From Trichopria drosophilae (lineage: Eukaryota; Arthropoda; Insecta; Hymenoptera; Diapriidae), in the NCBI GenBank assembly GCA_030407085.1, contig CM059584.1:89392001-89456000 (forward strand): a stretch of DNA of 64,000 nt. The letters are read 5' to 3'. The notes beneath the pieces are model-generated. The model had not been told where the DNA came from. It searched no databases and was given only the letters and a program-made list of their open reading frames with translations. The position numbers and the translations under genes were made by a program. This document shows positions 22,831 to 32,886 of the stretch, in pieces; positions within the stretch are counted from its first letter, which is position 1; each line of letters opens with the position of its first letter.

Positions 22831-23151
22831 TCTACCCTCCGTTGTTATGCCTCTCGCGTTTGTCTCTTACCTTGCCATCCACTGGGGTTGGTTACCCAAT
22901 CTCTGGCAAGGTTTCTAAGAGTCCAGGGCCCACCGGCTTTAATAAGCATACGTGGAGGTGAGAGTAGGCCATTTGGGAAGATAGGCTAGGATGCAGCTTT
23001 TTGCATAGCCGCATTGTGTTACGCATCATTCCCTTTGGGCCCCTCGCCCCATTATTATTGTTGTTATTATTATTATTTTAATAATAACTTAAACAACAAC
23101 ATTGGTTTCTTATGCAGCTCAATCTGTCCGAAAAATGAGAAATTCGGGGCA

Positions 23152-23747
23152 AGGTTTACCGACTAAAACCATAACTTCCCTTGGCCCTCTATAATCCACG
23201 TGTGCAGTCTGCAGCAGAAAAGTGGCACCGATATCCATCTCCTCGGCTGCAGACTGCACCGGGTTATTTCTTTTGTAACTGTAACCACTCCCTCTACCAT
23301 CGGGTAAGTGGTTACAGGATCTCGTGCGACCTCAGTAGACAGAGAGATCCCAGCAACGCTGCTTTCTGCATTCGGCCTGCGATGGAATTTGCATGTTCTC
23401 GACAGGCCGGAATGCTTCTGATGTTTTGGAAGAAAGTTGGTCTCATTCCTCCCGGCACTCCAATTATCAGCACGAGGAGCTTGATTTTGAATCCTCGATA
23501 CAGCTTGCGAATCTCGTACAGGAGTTCCTGACATTTCATCCGTTTTTCGTCCTCTTCGCTGACTATATTTGTTTCTGCTGGTGCAGAAAACTCGATGACG
23601 AAGATGGATTTGTCATCGAAGTCAACAAGGACGATGTCAGGCTTATTGGCTGATATTTGCCTGTTCGTCGGGAATGAGTAATTCCAGTATATTCGGCACG
23701 ACTCATTCCCGACTACGGATTCAATATCAGTGGGGACGTACGGCAAT
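23152..23747 (-). pseudogene. RLE-type non-LTR element fragment: endonuclease domain
   Basis: This frame (23746-23312 and the downstream part to 23152) corresponds to the C-terminal restriction-like endonuclease of the same family. KPDIVLVD followed by VIEFSAP fits the PD-(D/E)XK pattern, with 14 residues between the PD and the E. It lies upstream of the RT fragment in minus-strand order, so it belongs to a different insertion. Its 5' edge is an abrupt junction at about 23747, followed by cgcccc and a TTA/TTC microsatellite. Confidence 0.75.
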
Positions 23748-23980
23748 CGTAACCATCTCGCCCCCTTTATTATTGTTATTATTCTTCTTCTTCTTATTAT
23801 TATTATACATCTTTATCGACACAACCAGTTGATACAGTTAATAATTCAATAATTGAACAAACAGTTCGCTTAAAGGGCGAGCCACAGCAGCAGCAGTTTC
23901 ACAGTCTTACCTGTTAGATCGTAGTGAAGATAACGGTGAAAAGACGAACACTCGTCAAGCAGACACGTCATTCAAAACAT
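23748..23980. repeat. TTA/TTC microsatellite and spacer
   Basis: Simple repeats (ttattattgttatt, cttcttctt) at about 23765-23810 are followed by unassigned sequence with a short cagcagcag run. Confidence 0.6.
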
Positions 23981-24270
23981 TGTCGACTTTTAATACGCTA
24001 AAACCGGTGCGTCGGAGCTGTCTTAAATCGTTACGTCATATTTGCAAGCGCCGAACTTTTCGACGAAAAGTACTCTTCTCGCGACCGCGCGTGTTAAAAT
24101 TGTTGGGCCAAACGGACGTTGCGTGCTCGCGCGAGCTTTCATTGATCAAGGTTCGGAATCTTCGTTCGCATCTGAATCGCGGTACGGTTTGCAGGTTTCC
24201 CGCGTTTTCGTACTCATGCGATGTTTTCCAGAACCGGTGCTTCCGCGAAACATTTCCTGCGTCACCTGAC
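23981..24270 (+). pseudogene. BEL/Pao aspartic protease fragment
   Basis: The frame 24042-24269 contains TLLATARVKIVGPNG and AFIDQGSESSF. It matches the protease start of BEL/Pao pol seen intact at about 43110-43200 (VLATAWVHI, ALLDQGATHSF), where DQG takes the place of the usual DSG/DTG. Only about 60 residues remain and no flanking gag or RT is seen. Confidence 0.65.
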
Positions 24271-24825
24271 ATGTAAGTCATGTAAGTCTTAGGCATTCTC
24301 GCTGTTGGTCAACGTGTTTGTTCTGACAAAAATTACGGAATATGTACCCAAACGCCACGCTTTTGAGAAACTTACTGCTTACTATGGCGATCTCAAATTG
24401 GCAGATTCTAGAACATCACCAATGCGATCCGGTCGGTATGCTATAGGGTTGCGCGACAGGTAGTGCAGGGGAGAAAATCCACTAATGAAGCATGATCTAC
24501 CATACTGAGAAGAGATCTTTGGGGATAATTCGACCATCCACTCTCCGACAATATTCCTTCAAAGGAGCGATAGCGAGAGAATCTCCAAGCGTTTTTTGTT
24601 CTTTTTCCATCTGGACTCGCCAGGTGGAAACAGTCCGGACTCAATTTCTGGAGATTATAACTACGACGGGCCAACCTCGAGCAGCGTTCACCTTCCGGCC
24701 TCGTCTTCGGATCTGCGCCACTATTCGGTCTACGAAGTTTTCGGGTGTGCGGCATCCCAGACCTCAACCAGCATCCAGCATCGGACACCAGCTTCGGGAA
24801 CAAGATCTTCTTCGGCGACGACGCA
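24271..24825. other. Unassigned sequence left of the large TIR element
   Basis: Several overlapping open frames occur in both directions, but none has features I recognise. They may be remains of a BEL-type coding region. Confidence 0.25.
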
Positions 24826-25079
24826 GGCAGGGATCAGAGTAAGGTTTCGCGGACATTTTTTTTGATGGACCACCCCCTGGCGAATTGTTAACCGATCTTG
24901 ATAAATCTTTTTTTAAAATACTCAGGAATGATTGTAGTATCATTGTGGAAGTCGCATTTTTGATATCTTGAATATTCGCTGACCTGTGCGTTCTCAAAGT
25001 CACAATTTTTCTCTGATTCCAAACAGCTCATCGGAGCATCCACTTTTCGATGAAATTAAAATCATGGCTGTTTAAGTTT

Positions 25080-25367
25080 TCGGTGCACTAAGCTGTTTTG
25101 GGGGTCGCTGAATTCGAATCTCGTACTGGATTTTCGAAATTCAAAATGGCGGCATCCAAAATGGCGGACGAATTTTAAAAAACTGCTTAGATTCGCTTGA
25201 AACTTGTTACTCGGGGGTTTTGTGGGTCGCTGAATTCGAATCTCGTACTGGATTTTCGAAATTCAAAATGGCGGCATCCAAAATGGCGGACGAATTAAAA
25301 AAAAATGCTTAGATTCGCTTGAAACTTGTTACTCGGGGGTTTTGTGGGTCGCTGAATTCGAATCTCG
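25080..25367. repeat. Left array of about 105-bp CCGCCATTTTG units
   Basis: Nearly three units are seen, each with gcgacccacaaaacc / cgagtaacaagtttc words (inverse here) and one or two copies of aaaatggcgg. The array is cut by the retroviral insertion at 25368 and resumes at 36945-37080. Confidence 0.75.
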
Positions 25368-25372
25368 TACTG

Positions 25373-25929
25373 TGTTAAGTTTCTTAATAAACATAACGCG
25401 CGAATAAAAAGAAACGAACTCGCGAATAATTGTTTTTCGTTTATTTTCTCGACGCGCCCAGGATCCGTACAGGGGTTCCGATTGCACGCGCTATAAGTCC
25501 CGAGCCCGGGTCTCAGACTTAAGATCGCGACGTTCCGGGTCAGAGTTCCGTCAAAAATCTGTCCTCCCCGACGTTCGATGTCTAATTTATATATATACCG
25601 GTCGCAGAAACCATCGGCGAAGACCCCAAGTCGCCGGGCCTTGCTGCTGACGTCCGCATGTTTCCTTCCTGGGAACCCGCTGAGGATACCTTTTTTGTCG
25701 TCCCAAACTCTCGTCCGTCGCCGTGCAATTTGCTAACGTTTGCAGGTTCCCACCGAGGAAACGCTTAGCTATTGTTTTAATTGAAATGTTAAAGTATAAC
25801 CCGATAATTATCCGATTTCACACCTTTGCGCGAGACCGGATATGGAGAGTCTCGTTTCTTATAATTATCGCGTATACTTTATATTATAATGTACCCATAA
25901 TCGATCGTTATGATCGTACGATCGTAACA
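25373..25929 (-). repeat. 3' LTR of the provirus
   Basis: 557 bp, TGTTAAG... to ...CGTAACA as read on the plus strand. The plus-strand right end is packed with gatcg/cgatc words. It differs from the other LTR at about eight sites by eye. Confidence 0.92.
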
Positions 25930-25942
25930 CTTCCCCCCTTTG
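25930..25942 (-). other. Polypurine tract (PPT)
   Basis: On the minus strand a purine run (aaaggggggaag) lies directly against the 3' LTR, the place where plus-strand DNA synthesis is primed. Confidence 0.75.
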
Positions 25943-26159
25943 AAAACCGGCGGTCCTCCGCCGAAAATGAGAAGAAAGAACGAACATCGTTCAGAATTAA
26001 CTTAACTCTACCGCGAAAATGTGTGTGCGGTTGATTAGTACGTGTACTTAAATTACGCGTGGATGCTGGGACGTTCTATTAGTATTTTAGTTCATTCGTT
26101 TGAAGACTGTACAACATAATTTCACAATATAATGTTAATACATACATAACACTGTCTAA

Positions 26160-26215
26160 ACAATAAGTTGGGATTCGAACCCACGCTTTACCTATTAAAC
26201 TAGTCGAGTGCCGGC
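26160..26215 (-). other. tRNA-like B-box sequence in the proviral 3' region
   Basis: On the minus strand GGTTCGAATCC (a perfect pol III B box/T-loop word) lies in a TGGG...CCCA stem, preceded by gactagtttaatagg, which could be an anticodon-arm or A-box remnant. There is no complete cloverleaf, so this looks like a tRNA-derived scrap or small SINE piece between env and the PPT. Confidence 0.4.
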
Positions 26216-26252
26216 AGAGTACACTTAAAATAGTTAGGTCAAAACTTACAAT

Positions 26253-27365
26253 TTATGCTTTCCTTAATTCTAAACTGCCTCCCGGGGAGGCGCTCATCTT
26301 GGAAGTGTTAATATCACTTCGTGATTCGTGTAGTTGTGATTCTGATAAGGGCCCCCCTGCCGGGTTTTGTTCTTCTATTTGCACTACATTAGTGTCTCTA
26401 TTATATGACACAGTCATCGTCTTCGATTTTCTTCGTGGCTTAAAAAGAACCCAATTTCTCCGACGTATACACCAGTAGAGACCCGCGGCTATGATTACTA
26501 TCGTTAGAGATGGTAATCCGTACACAGTGGCTCCTTCCGTCACATTCATCCGCGCGTGTATCTTCCGGGTCTTTGCGATGTCACGGGCCCTATTCATGAG
26601 CTCGCTGAACTTAATACTTGTCTCGAAGTCACTGGTCACATCTGATGAAATTGACTTGGCCTCTTCTGTTTTGAGGATTTCGCCGATATCCGTTGCTTCC
26701 ACTGAGCCCTTGATCAACAGCTTCGTTATGTTGAGAAGTCCTGGTCCGTGGTATTGCATGAATATTTCTGATTCTATCATTCTTGAGGCGACTAGCGTTG
26801 TTTTTCGCGTCTGTGCCTTGCAATTTGGCGTTAGTTCGATCAAACCCGTTCCGTTTAACATTAGGGTAGTGATTACTTCATTACCGCAAATAATCCTCAA
26901 TGATTCCAGTTTGGTAACCGAGTATAGCCAACGGTTCATAGTGCGAAGTTTAAGCCAGAATGCCGTCTTCTGTCGACGTATTCTGATGTCACAATTGCCA
27001 AAATCTTGGAAGATCAATTCGGCCATCATTCGCACTTCACAATCGCTATCATTGTCTAGCTCGTATAACGGTAAATCGCCGTGGCATACATAGAGGTCGT
27101 TAGCCTTCTTACACTGACGATATGCTTCTGCAGATAATCGAACGTATTTATCTCTGTCGTTCGCCAAAGCAGAGTAATTGGCTGACGTTACTATAAACGC
27201 TGATCTCGTATGATTTGCAAGTGCCTGGGCTATCGGCACCGATCTGTGCTCGTATATGGTAAATCTTAGGTGAGACACGAGGGGGATGTATAGTATGTAT
27301 ACCAGGGTAGCGTTCCAGTATGCGATCTTCATCGTCGAGATCTCCAGTAACGAGTCCAAGGTCAA
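26253..27365 (-). pseudogene. env, C-terminal part, separated by a break
   Basis: This 370-residue frame is the downstream part of the envelope gene. It has several Asn-X-Ser/Thr sites, multiple Cys, a hydrophobic segment at about residues 281-300 followed by an Arg-rich stop-transfer region, and a cytoplasmic tail of about 70 residues. It is separated from the upstream env frame by about 80 bp with a change of frame or stop. The family is that of insect errantivirus Env proteins (related to baculovirus F-type proteins), membrane glycoproteins of the virion. Assignment rests on position, topology and the neighbouring cleavage-type motif. This copy cannot make a full Env. Confidence 0.75.
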
Positions 27366-27443
27366 CCGGGCAATCGGGATAGGGAATTCACATTCTGGTG
27401 TAAGCTCGGTAATATCCTTGATGTGGTTGGTTAAATTCTTGAG

Positions 27444-28025
27444 TTAGACAAATTCGGGGTGAATTTGTCCAGCTTTTGCGAATAATGCAGCGTTCATCAA
27501 CTGATCCGCCTCTATTGCATATCTCTGTACTTCCGTAGCGATTACAGACATGATGTGGTTTAGTTTTTCGTTTCGCAAGGATTGTTCCGTTAGTGATTGT
27601 ATCAATATTTGGGTTTTTTGTAACCCATTCAATGTTTTATTGATGGTTAGCATTTCCTGACGTATCTCTGCGAATTCGACCGAAATTAACCTTATCTGCT
27701 CGGCTACTAGCATAGCAGTTTCTGAAATTCTGTCATTCGCCATATCCATCTGTTGCTGAAGATCCTCGATTTCTTCTTCCAGTGCCGTTCCAAATAAAAT
27801 TTTACTTATTTTTCCGATCGCGTCGATGACACCCCTCTTGCGTCGTCCCTCGTGTCCTGCCAAGATCTCTAAGAGACGTATCCTTTCGCTTAGAGTACAC
27901 ACCTGGAGTTCCCTACAACATTCCTCTAGAATCTTAAGACTAGCGTAGAAATCATCTATCTTTTCAAAGTAGGCATGTAGTGGGATTCTGGAGACTAATC
28001 GCCATTCCGTGTGTGTCAACCGCAT
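27444..28025 (-). pseudogene. env, middle part with basic cleavage-type motif
   Basis: This 193-residue frame carries a furin-type basic motif (RRKR, residues 61-64) followed by a Gly/Ile-rich stretch and a long heptad-like region, the usual order at the junction between the two subunits of errantivirus Env. The upstream end (signal peptide and the rest of the surface subunit) is not in an open frame: 28026-28648 shows only short pieces. The frame ends at a stop at 27444. It is described here only as a broken relic. Confidence 0.75.
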
Positions 28026-28648
28026 AGGTCCGATATTTTCAGAGTATAGACCTGGATTCTCTTCAATCCTGACGTTCGAATATTTTGCAGTTGGATCCCT
28101 GGAAGTAGTTTTTCGTTTAATCTATTTCCCGAATTCCTTTCGGACCATCACAGGCCAGTCGCGCCATATTCCCCAAACTTTACGGACGGAGAGAAATTTG
28201 AATTCCTCCCATCCGACCTGCCAATTGCCAAATTATATATTACTCGGAATAGTTTACCCTGTAACTTCGAAATTAGGCTCCGTGTTTTATCTTTGAGGAA
28301 ATGCGTTTCGCTATGTACAGTCGGCGATACAGGTTTCGAAATCCGATCCTTAGGAGCGTATCTAAGCATGCAATGCGACGAGTTTACAGTATAGGAAATT
28401 TAAACGCGTAGGTGCTAACACACGAATGGACCGACAAGTATGAACCTTTACTATTGGGCATAATTTCCTATACCAGGCTTTAATACATCATAGCGATTTC
28501 CGAAATTCCTTATGTTCTGAGATATAATTTTTTTTTTTTACGTTTAAATTGAATATTCATTATTTTCGCGCATTGTCTCTTATGTGCGATAACTTCTCTC
28601 CTTCTTTTCTCCGGCTTGCCCGTCCAAGGAGGGGAGCCCGCGCGCGAT
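28026..28648 (-). other. Pol-env junction region of the provirus
   Basis: By position this should hold the env mRNA acceptor and the start of env. I see no continuous frame, only a short one (28369-28148), so the 5' part of env is decayed or lost. Confidence 0.4.
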
Positions 28649-29041
28649 TTACGAAGCACCGCACAAAGAGGAGAGTGATAACTCACTCTTCCCTGCGTTC
28701 CTCTCAACCGACCTATAGTCCGAATCCGTGGATTCGGATGACGAGTTCTGATCTTCACTAAAAATCAAGGGAACGTATCCTTTCTTTAATTTGTCCATGT
28801 GGACTATTTTCGTCCGAGTTTCGTTAATCTGCAGTCTTACATTTCGAGACCCTATAATTTCTACAATTTCGTATGGGCCTACGAATGTAGCGTCCAATTT
28901 ATTGTTTCGAGGCTCCTTCATGAGCATCACGCACTCGCCTACCCGGAAATGCTTAACATTTTGTTTGCGGTCGTAATAAATTTTCGCCCTCTGCTTCGCT
29001 TGATTAAGATTTAATCCTGCGAATGTCTGGATCTCTTCCAA
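28649..29041 (-). pseudogene. Integrase C-terminal domain of the provirus
   Basis: This 130-residue frame continues pol after a frame break at about 29042-29185. It holds a basic segment, then VGECVMLMKEPRNNKL and VGPYEIVEI, the GPY/F module of Gypsy integrases that contributes to target DNA binding, and an acidic Ser-rich tail. It is homologous to 931-1167 of Gypsy-A. Confidence 0.85.
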
Positions 29042-29076
29042 ATCCTTCTTAAGCCCATCTACATAATCCGATTAGG

Positions 29077-30879
29077 TCAATATTCCATCACTGGGAGGAG
29101 TGCTAGATGGTAAACGTGCCAGTTTGCCGAATACCAACTCGTGTGGGGTATATTTAGTACCCTCGCGAACATCGCATGAGGAATCCATTTATCCCATTCC
29201 TTTCGGCGTTTAACACAACACCTTAGGTACTCAGCGAGAACATGGTGGCTTCGCTCTATGCTTCCGTTGGACTTTGGGTGGTAAGCAGACGTAAAGAAGG
29301 CTTGTATTTTGAAAACCTTGGCGAGCTCTTTGAAAACGCTCGACATAAAATTGGGACCCTGGTCCGTCAATATTGCTCTAGGCGCACCAAATTCGCAGAT
29401 AAAGTTTGATGACAAAGCCCTTGCGGTGGATAACCCGGTGACCTCTGATAAAGGCACTGCTACCGAATATTTAGTCAGTAGGTCTTGTATCGTGAGAAGG
29501 AATCTATTTCCATCCTCGGATATTTTCGTGGGTCCCCAAACGTCCAGTGCCACCTTGTCAAATGCTTCCGCTGGTGTGTCCGTGATAATCATTGGCAGTC
29601 GGACCTTAGCCCTGAGAGTTTTTCCTTTCTGGCATATGGTACACCGATTCACGACTATTGTTACGTCATCCTTCATGTTCCGCCAATAATGGGTTCGGTT
29701 TAGACGGAAATAGGTTTTTTGTATACCCTTATGGCCTCCTGCCGCGGAACCATGGCACTCTTTTATTAATGCATATCGTTCGGGAGCGGATGGTACAACG
29801 AACGAATTTTTGAAAATTACTATCGTCACTTTCCGCTTAATGTGCACCCTAAGGGCTTCTGTAGTCGTATACCACGTTTGCTTCGGAATTATTTCGAAAT
29901 CATATCGCAAGTGTATCGTGCTGACACCTGATTCTAACAATTTTTTGTTTAGATCCTTAACACAGCATGTAATGACACACTTCAACGCTCTTTCATCTAT
30001 AGTCCTTTTTACCATTAGTGCAAACATTGAGTATTTCCCAACCTTGGTCACTACAACTTCGCCAATGGCCGAATTGCATTGTTTTAATTTCTCGGAATTT
30101 ACTAACGATTTCTCCCTAAGTAATTTCCCGATCTCACTGTCCAATTTGCAGTCAGCCGTGGTGAAGTACGCAATATTCCCCTTCTCGCTAGTCAAATACC
30201 GATCCGAGAATTCCAAAATGGGTTCGCCTATTTCCGGGATAGACGCGTCTTGAACCTCAGAACCGTGTGACTCCGGCTCTTCATCAGTCTCGCTGGAAGA
30301 GGTTGGATTTTCGGGATCTTCAGAATCGCCAAAGTGGCTTTCGTTATCCGACGAATCCTCAGTAGAGGTGCTCGGGAGCTTGCAATTTTCGGGACATTCT
30401 GAGTCACTAAGGTCACTCCCGTTATCAGACGATTGTCCGATGGCAATGATTTCGTTGGGCGACTCGTGCATTTCCGAATCTAGTAGTTTCCTATATGGGG
30501 TGTAGTGTGTATTTTTAAAATGTAAGTGGTGCCATTTCGTAGTATCCGAAACTTTGACATGAAAATATCTCGTCCTTATCGAGTCGCCGTCATAATGGAC
30601 ACAGATATTTACTTTAAAGTGCAATGCAAATAACCTTACGTGGTTATCATCTCCGTATTCATACGGGGACATTAAAATTTTCCGTGCCCTTTCGGGTTCG
30701 GCAATTTCGTTGAAACGTCCTGTCATAGCAAGAAGTTTTCGTAATTCTCCTGGTGTTATTTTCAAATCGTGGACCTTTATGAGGGAGTCAAATAAGCAAT
30801 TGCCATCCTTTACGACTTCCTCGTCCCTGCTCAACAGTGCAAAAGGTTCCGCGCAATGTTCCTTCATTTGATAATTCAA
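29077..30879 (-). CDS. Pol segment: OTU-like cysteine protease plus integrase
   Basis: This 600-residue frame joins two enzyme modules. Residues 15-131 form an OTU-type cysteine protease: DGNCLF with Cys28, YGDDNHVRLFALHF at the conserved middle strand, and NTHYTPY with His125 as the probable catalytic His. Residues 140-215 are an acidic Ser-rich linker. From about 395 comes the HHCC zinc finger of integrase (GHKGIQKT, CTICQKG), then the catalytic core with D446, D506 and E542, a DD35E spacing. The frame is lost at about 29185, after the core, so the last residues are out of frame. OTU enzymes usually remove ubiquitin or ISG15-like tags; a role in stabilising element proteins or countering host defence is inference. 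The same domain order exists in Gypsy-A. Confidence 0.85.
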   Translation of the reverse strand: MNYQMKEHCAEPFALLSRDEEVVKDGNCLFDSLIKVHDLKITPGELRKLLAMTGRFNEIAEPERARKILMSPYEYGDDNHVRLFALHFKVNICVHYDGDSIRTRYFHVKVSDTTKWHHLHFKNTHYTPYRKLLDSEMHESPNEIIAIGQSSDNGSDLSDSECPENCKLPSTSTEDSSDNESHFGDSEDPENPTSSSETDEEPESHGSEVQDASIPEIGEPILEFSDRYLTSEKGNIAYFTTADCKLDSEIGKLLREKSLVNSEKLKQCNSAIGEVVVTKVGKYSMFALMVKRTIDERALKCVITCCVKDLNKKLLESGVSTIHLRYDFEIIPKQTWYTTTEALRVHIKRKVTIVIFKNSFVVPSAPERYALIKECHGSAAGGHKGIQKTYFRLNRTHYWRNMKDDVTIVVNRCTICQKGKTLRAKVRLPMIITDTPAEAFDKVALDVWGPTKISEDGNRFLLTIQDLLTKYSVAVPLSEVTGLSTARALSSNFICEFGAPRAILTDQGPNFMSSVFKELAKVFKIQAFFTSAYHPKSNGSIERSHHVLAEYLRCCVKRRKEWDKWIPHAMFARVLNIPHTSWYSANWHVYHLALLPVMEY

Positions 30880-31038
30880 TAACGGAGATTTTCTAGGACT
30901 CTCTGTTTCCGATGTACTCGTTCGGTCGGCGGGAGAGGGCGAACCACCTGGTTCATGCGTATCATCTCCGATATTCGCTCCGCTACTTTCCTCCCTCTCT
31001 TCATCGATGGGAGGGGGAATGCATTTTACTTCAGTCTC

Positions 31039-32886
31039 TTAAAGTTGGTCGTGCGATGCATTTGGATCCAAAGAGGGTAAACTTCTTTCGTCGCTCGACC
31101 CGTATGTAGCTACAGTACGTACAGTATCGTCGCATCTCTCGGGTGCTTGCCTACTCGTTCCGTCCCTCCGATGTGGAGTGGGGGCTCCTTCGCTGGCACG
31201 GAGAGGACTGGGAAGTTTTGCGTACTCCGCGCCTCGGCGATCTGTCGCATCCATGTGTCCACTCTTCTTTGCTTCGATGCCTTTTTCGTCCGTGGAACTC
31301 GTTGCGCAATCCGACGCTCCGTTGTTCCTTCTACAGTGTTGCATGCGATTACTTATACCCTTCCCGACGTTTAACACGGGTTCGCCTTGTTCGTCGCGCT
31401 CTTTAATCTTGGGCTTCGGCGTGTATGTTTTTCCCTCTCGACCATTCTTCTCTACTCTACCCGAATACTCCAAATCGCTTTCCAATGGATCGTCACTGAC
31501 CCTCCGCACATCAACGATATATCGGCGTTTCGGATGTTTTTCCAAAATTTCGCCAATTTCTGTAGAGGGATTTATAGTGTCACCCCTTATGTGCGGGGAA
31601 TTTACATTTTCCTCTTCGGTACCACTCATACGAGCGACGCTAGACGCATTTTCGTCCGTTCCAGGTATGACGTCCCTGGGTGGCCAGGAACCCATCCTGT
31701 CTTCCCAACGCGTTCTATAATCATGATCTCGATTATAAAGGAAGTCACCAAGACCTCGTACGAGCTTCGGAGGCTCCTTACAATCATCGGCCGTGGATTC
31801 AGTATCCATGATTACCGTTGAGTCTAGTCGTGGTTTATCGGCTACAGTAGTCAGAGAATGGGAATTCGCGATTTTTTTCGCGGTTGGCCGTATCGGCGAA
31901 TTTGAGGTGTCCTCCCTCTTATAGTTCCTGCCAGAGCGTGTCCTTACGGTTTCAATGACCTGTTTGGGACTGGTTTGTGCCCTAGCATCATATGTTTCCC
32001 ATGTCCAATATTTGCTTACTGATGAGCCTTTTATCTTGCGACTAGGTAATTCCGTCCGATGTGTGGATGCTCCATTTATGTCGACGGGGCTCGTGGTTCT
32101 GTCTTTATGGCGTCGCTTTTTCCGTTCCGTGGGGTTACCCGAACTGGATTCCGAGCGTTTCCGCGTCTCGTATTGGTGAAATCTTTTCAACCTCTTAGAT
32201 CCCCGCTCGATAGGTTTTCGTTTTCTTAAAGGAAGCATTTTTCGAGCTTCTGGCGATTCGGCTTTCTCGTCGCTACTGGCCCTTTCCTCGCAACCCCCGT
32301 CTGTTGGATTACGCGACAGCGCGTCGGCGTTCACATTACACTTTCCGGGCTTATGGGCCACTCCGTAGTCGTAGTCCTCGAGCTTTAGGCGAAAACGATG
32401 AAGACGAAGTGTCATATCTTTCATCGTTTTCAGATACTTCAGGGGTTCATGATCACTAACGATCGTGAATTTCCGACCATATAAGTATGGTCGAAATTGC
32501 TCCATTGCGAATACTGCAGCGAGCATTTCTTTGTCGCCTGTGGAGTATCTAATTTCTGCACCCCTTAAGCTCCTAGAGGCGTAAGCTACCGGCTGGTCTT
32601 TACCCACCTCGCCTTGCGAAAGAATCGCTCCTAATGCATACCCTGAAGCGTCAGTAGTTGCGAGAAATGGTCGTGAAAAATCAGGTAGCTGTAAAATAGG
32701 GTCTGAACAAAGCTTTGATTTCAATATTTCGAAAGCCTCAGTTTGTTCTTCCGTCCAAACAAACGGAACAGTTTTCTTAAGCAAATTATTCAATGGATGG
32801 GCAATTTTCGAAAAGTTCTCCACGAAACGCCGATAATATCCGGCAAGACCCAAAAACTGTTTAATTTGTTTAGCATTTACAGTCAC
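31039..32886 (-). CDS. Pol segment: RT connection, RNase H and a long basic spacer
   Basis: The 615-residue frame begins with the RT thumb/connection (FLGLAGYYRRFV) and runs into RNase H with TDASG (D79), GDKEMLAAVF (E120) and IVSDHEPL (D145), then the tail NVNADALSRN. Residues from about 205 to 615 have no known domain: they are rich in Arg, Lys, Ser and Glu, with clusters such as KRKPIERGSKRLKR, and would link RNase H to the OTU domain. Such a spacer of about 400 residues is unusual in Gypsy pol. It is bounded by stops at both ends (about 32883 and 31039), so the polyprotein is interrupted in this copy. Confidence 0.85.
   Translation of the reverse strand: MTVNAKQIKQFLGLAGYYRRFVENFSKIAHPLNNLLKKTVPFVWTEEQTEAFEILKSKLCSDPILQLPDFSRPFLATTDASGYALGAILSQGEVGKDQPVAYASRSLRGAEIRYSTGDKEMLAAVFAMEQFRPYLYGRKFTIVSDHEPLKYLKTMKDMTLRLHRFRLKLEDYDYGVAHKPGKCNVNADALSRNPTDGGCEERASSDEKAESPEARKMLPLRKRKPIERGSKRLKRFHQYETRKRSESSSGNPTERKKRRHKDRTTSPVDINGASTHRTELPSRKIKGSSVSKYWTWETYDARAQTSPKQVIETVRTRSGRNYKREDTSNSPIRPTAKKIANSHSLTTVADKPRLDSTVIMDTESTADDCKEPPKLVRGLGDFLYNRDHDYRTRWEDRMGSWPPRDVIPGTDENASSVARMSGTEEENVNSPHIRGDTINPSTEIGEILEKHPKRRYIVDVRRVSDDPLESDLEYSGRVEKNGREGKTYTPKPKIKERDEQGEPVLNVGKGISNRMQHCRRNNGASDCATSSTDEKGIEAKKSGHMDATDRRGAEYAKLPSPLRASEGAPTPHRRDGTSRQAPERCDDTVRTVATYGSSDERSLPSLDPNASHDQL

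Noticed and set aside
23980..24276. Arg-rich plus-strand protein of 98 residues
   Set aside because: The overlapping frame with the BEL protease motif explains the sequence.
26160..26215. Functional tRNA gene
   Set aside because: Only a B box and a short stem are present; there is no cloverleaf or terminator arrangement.
26491..27093. Plus-strand 200-residue open frame
   Set aside because: It is antisense to env, which has the better domain evidence.
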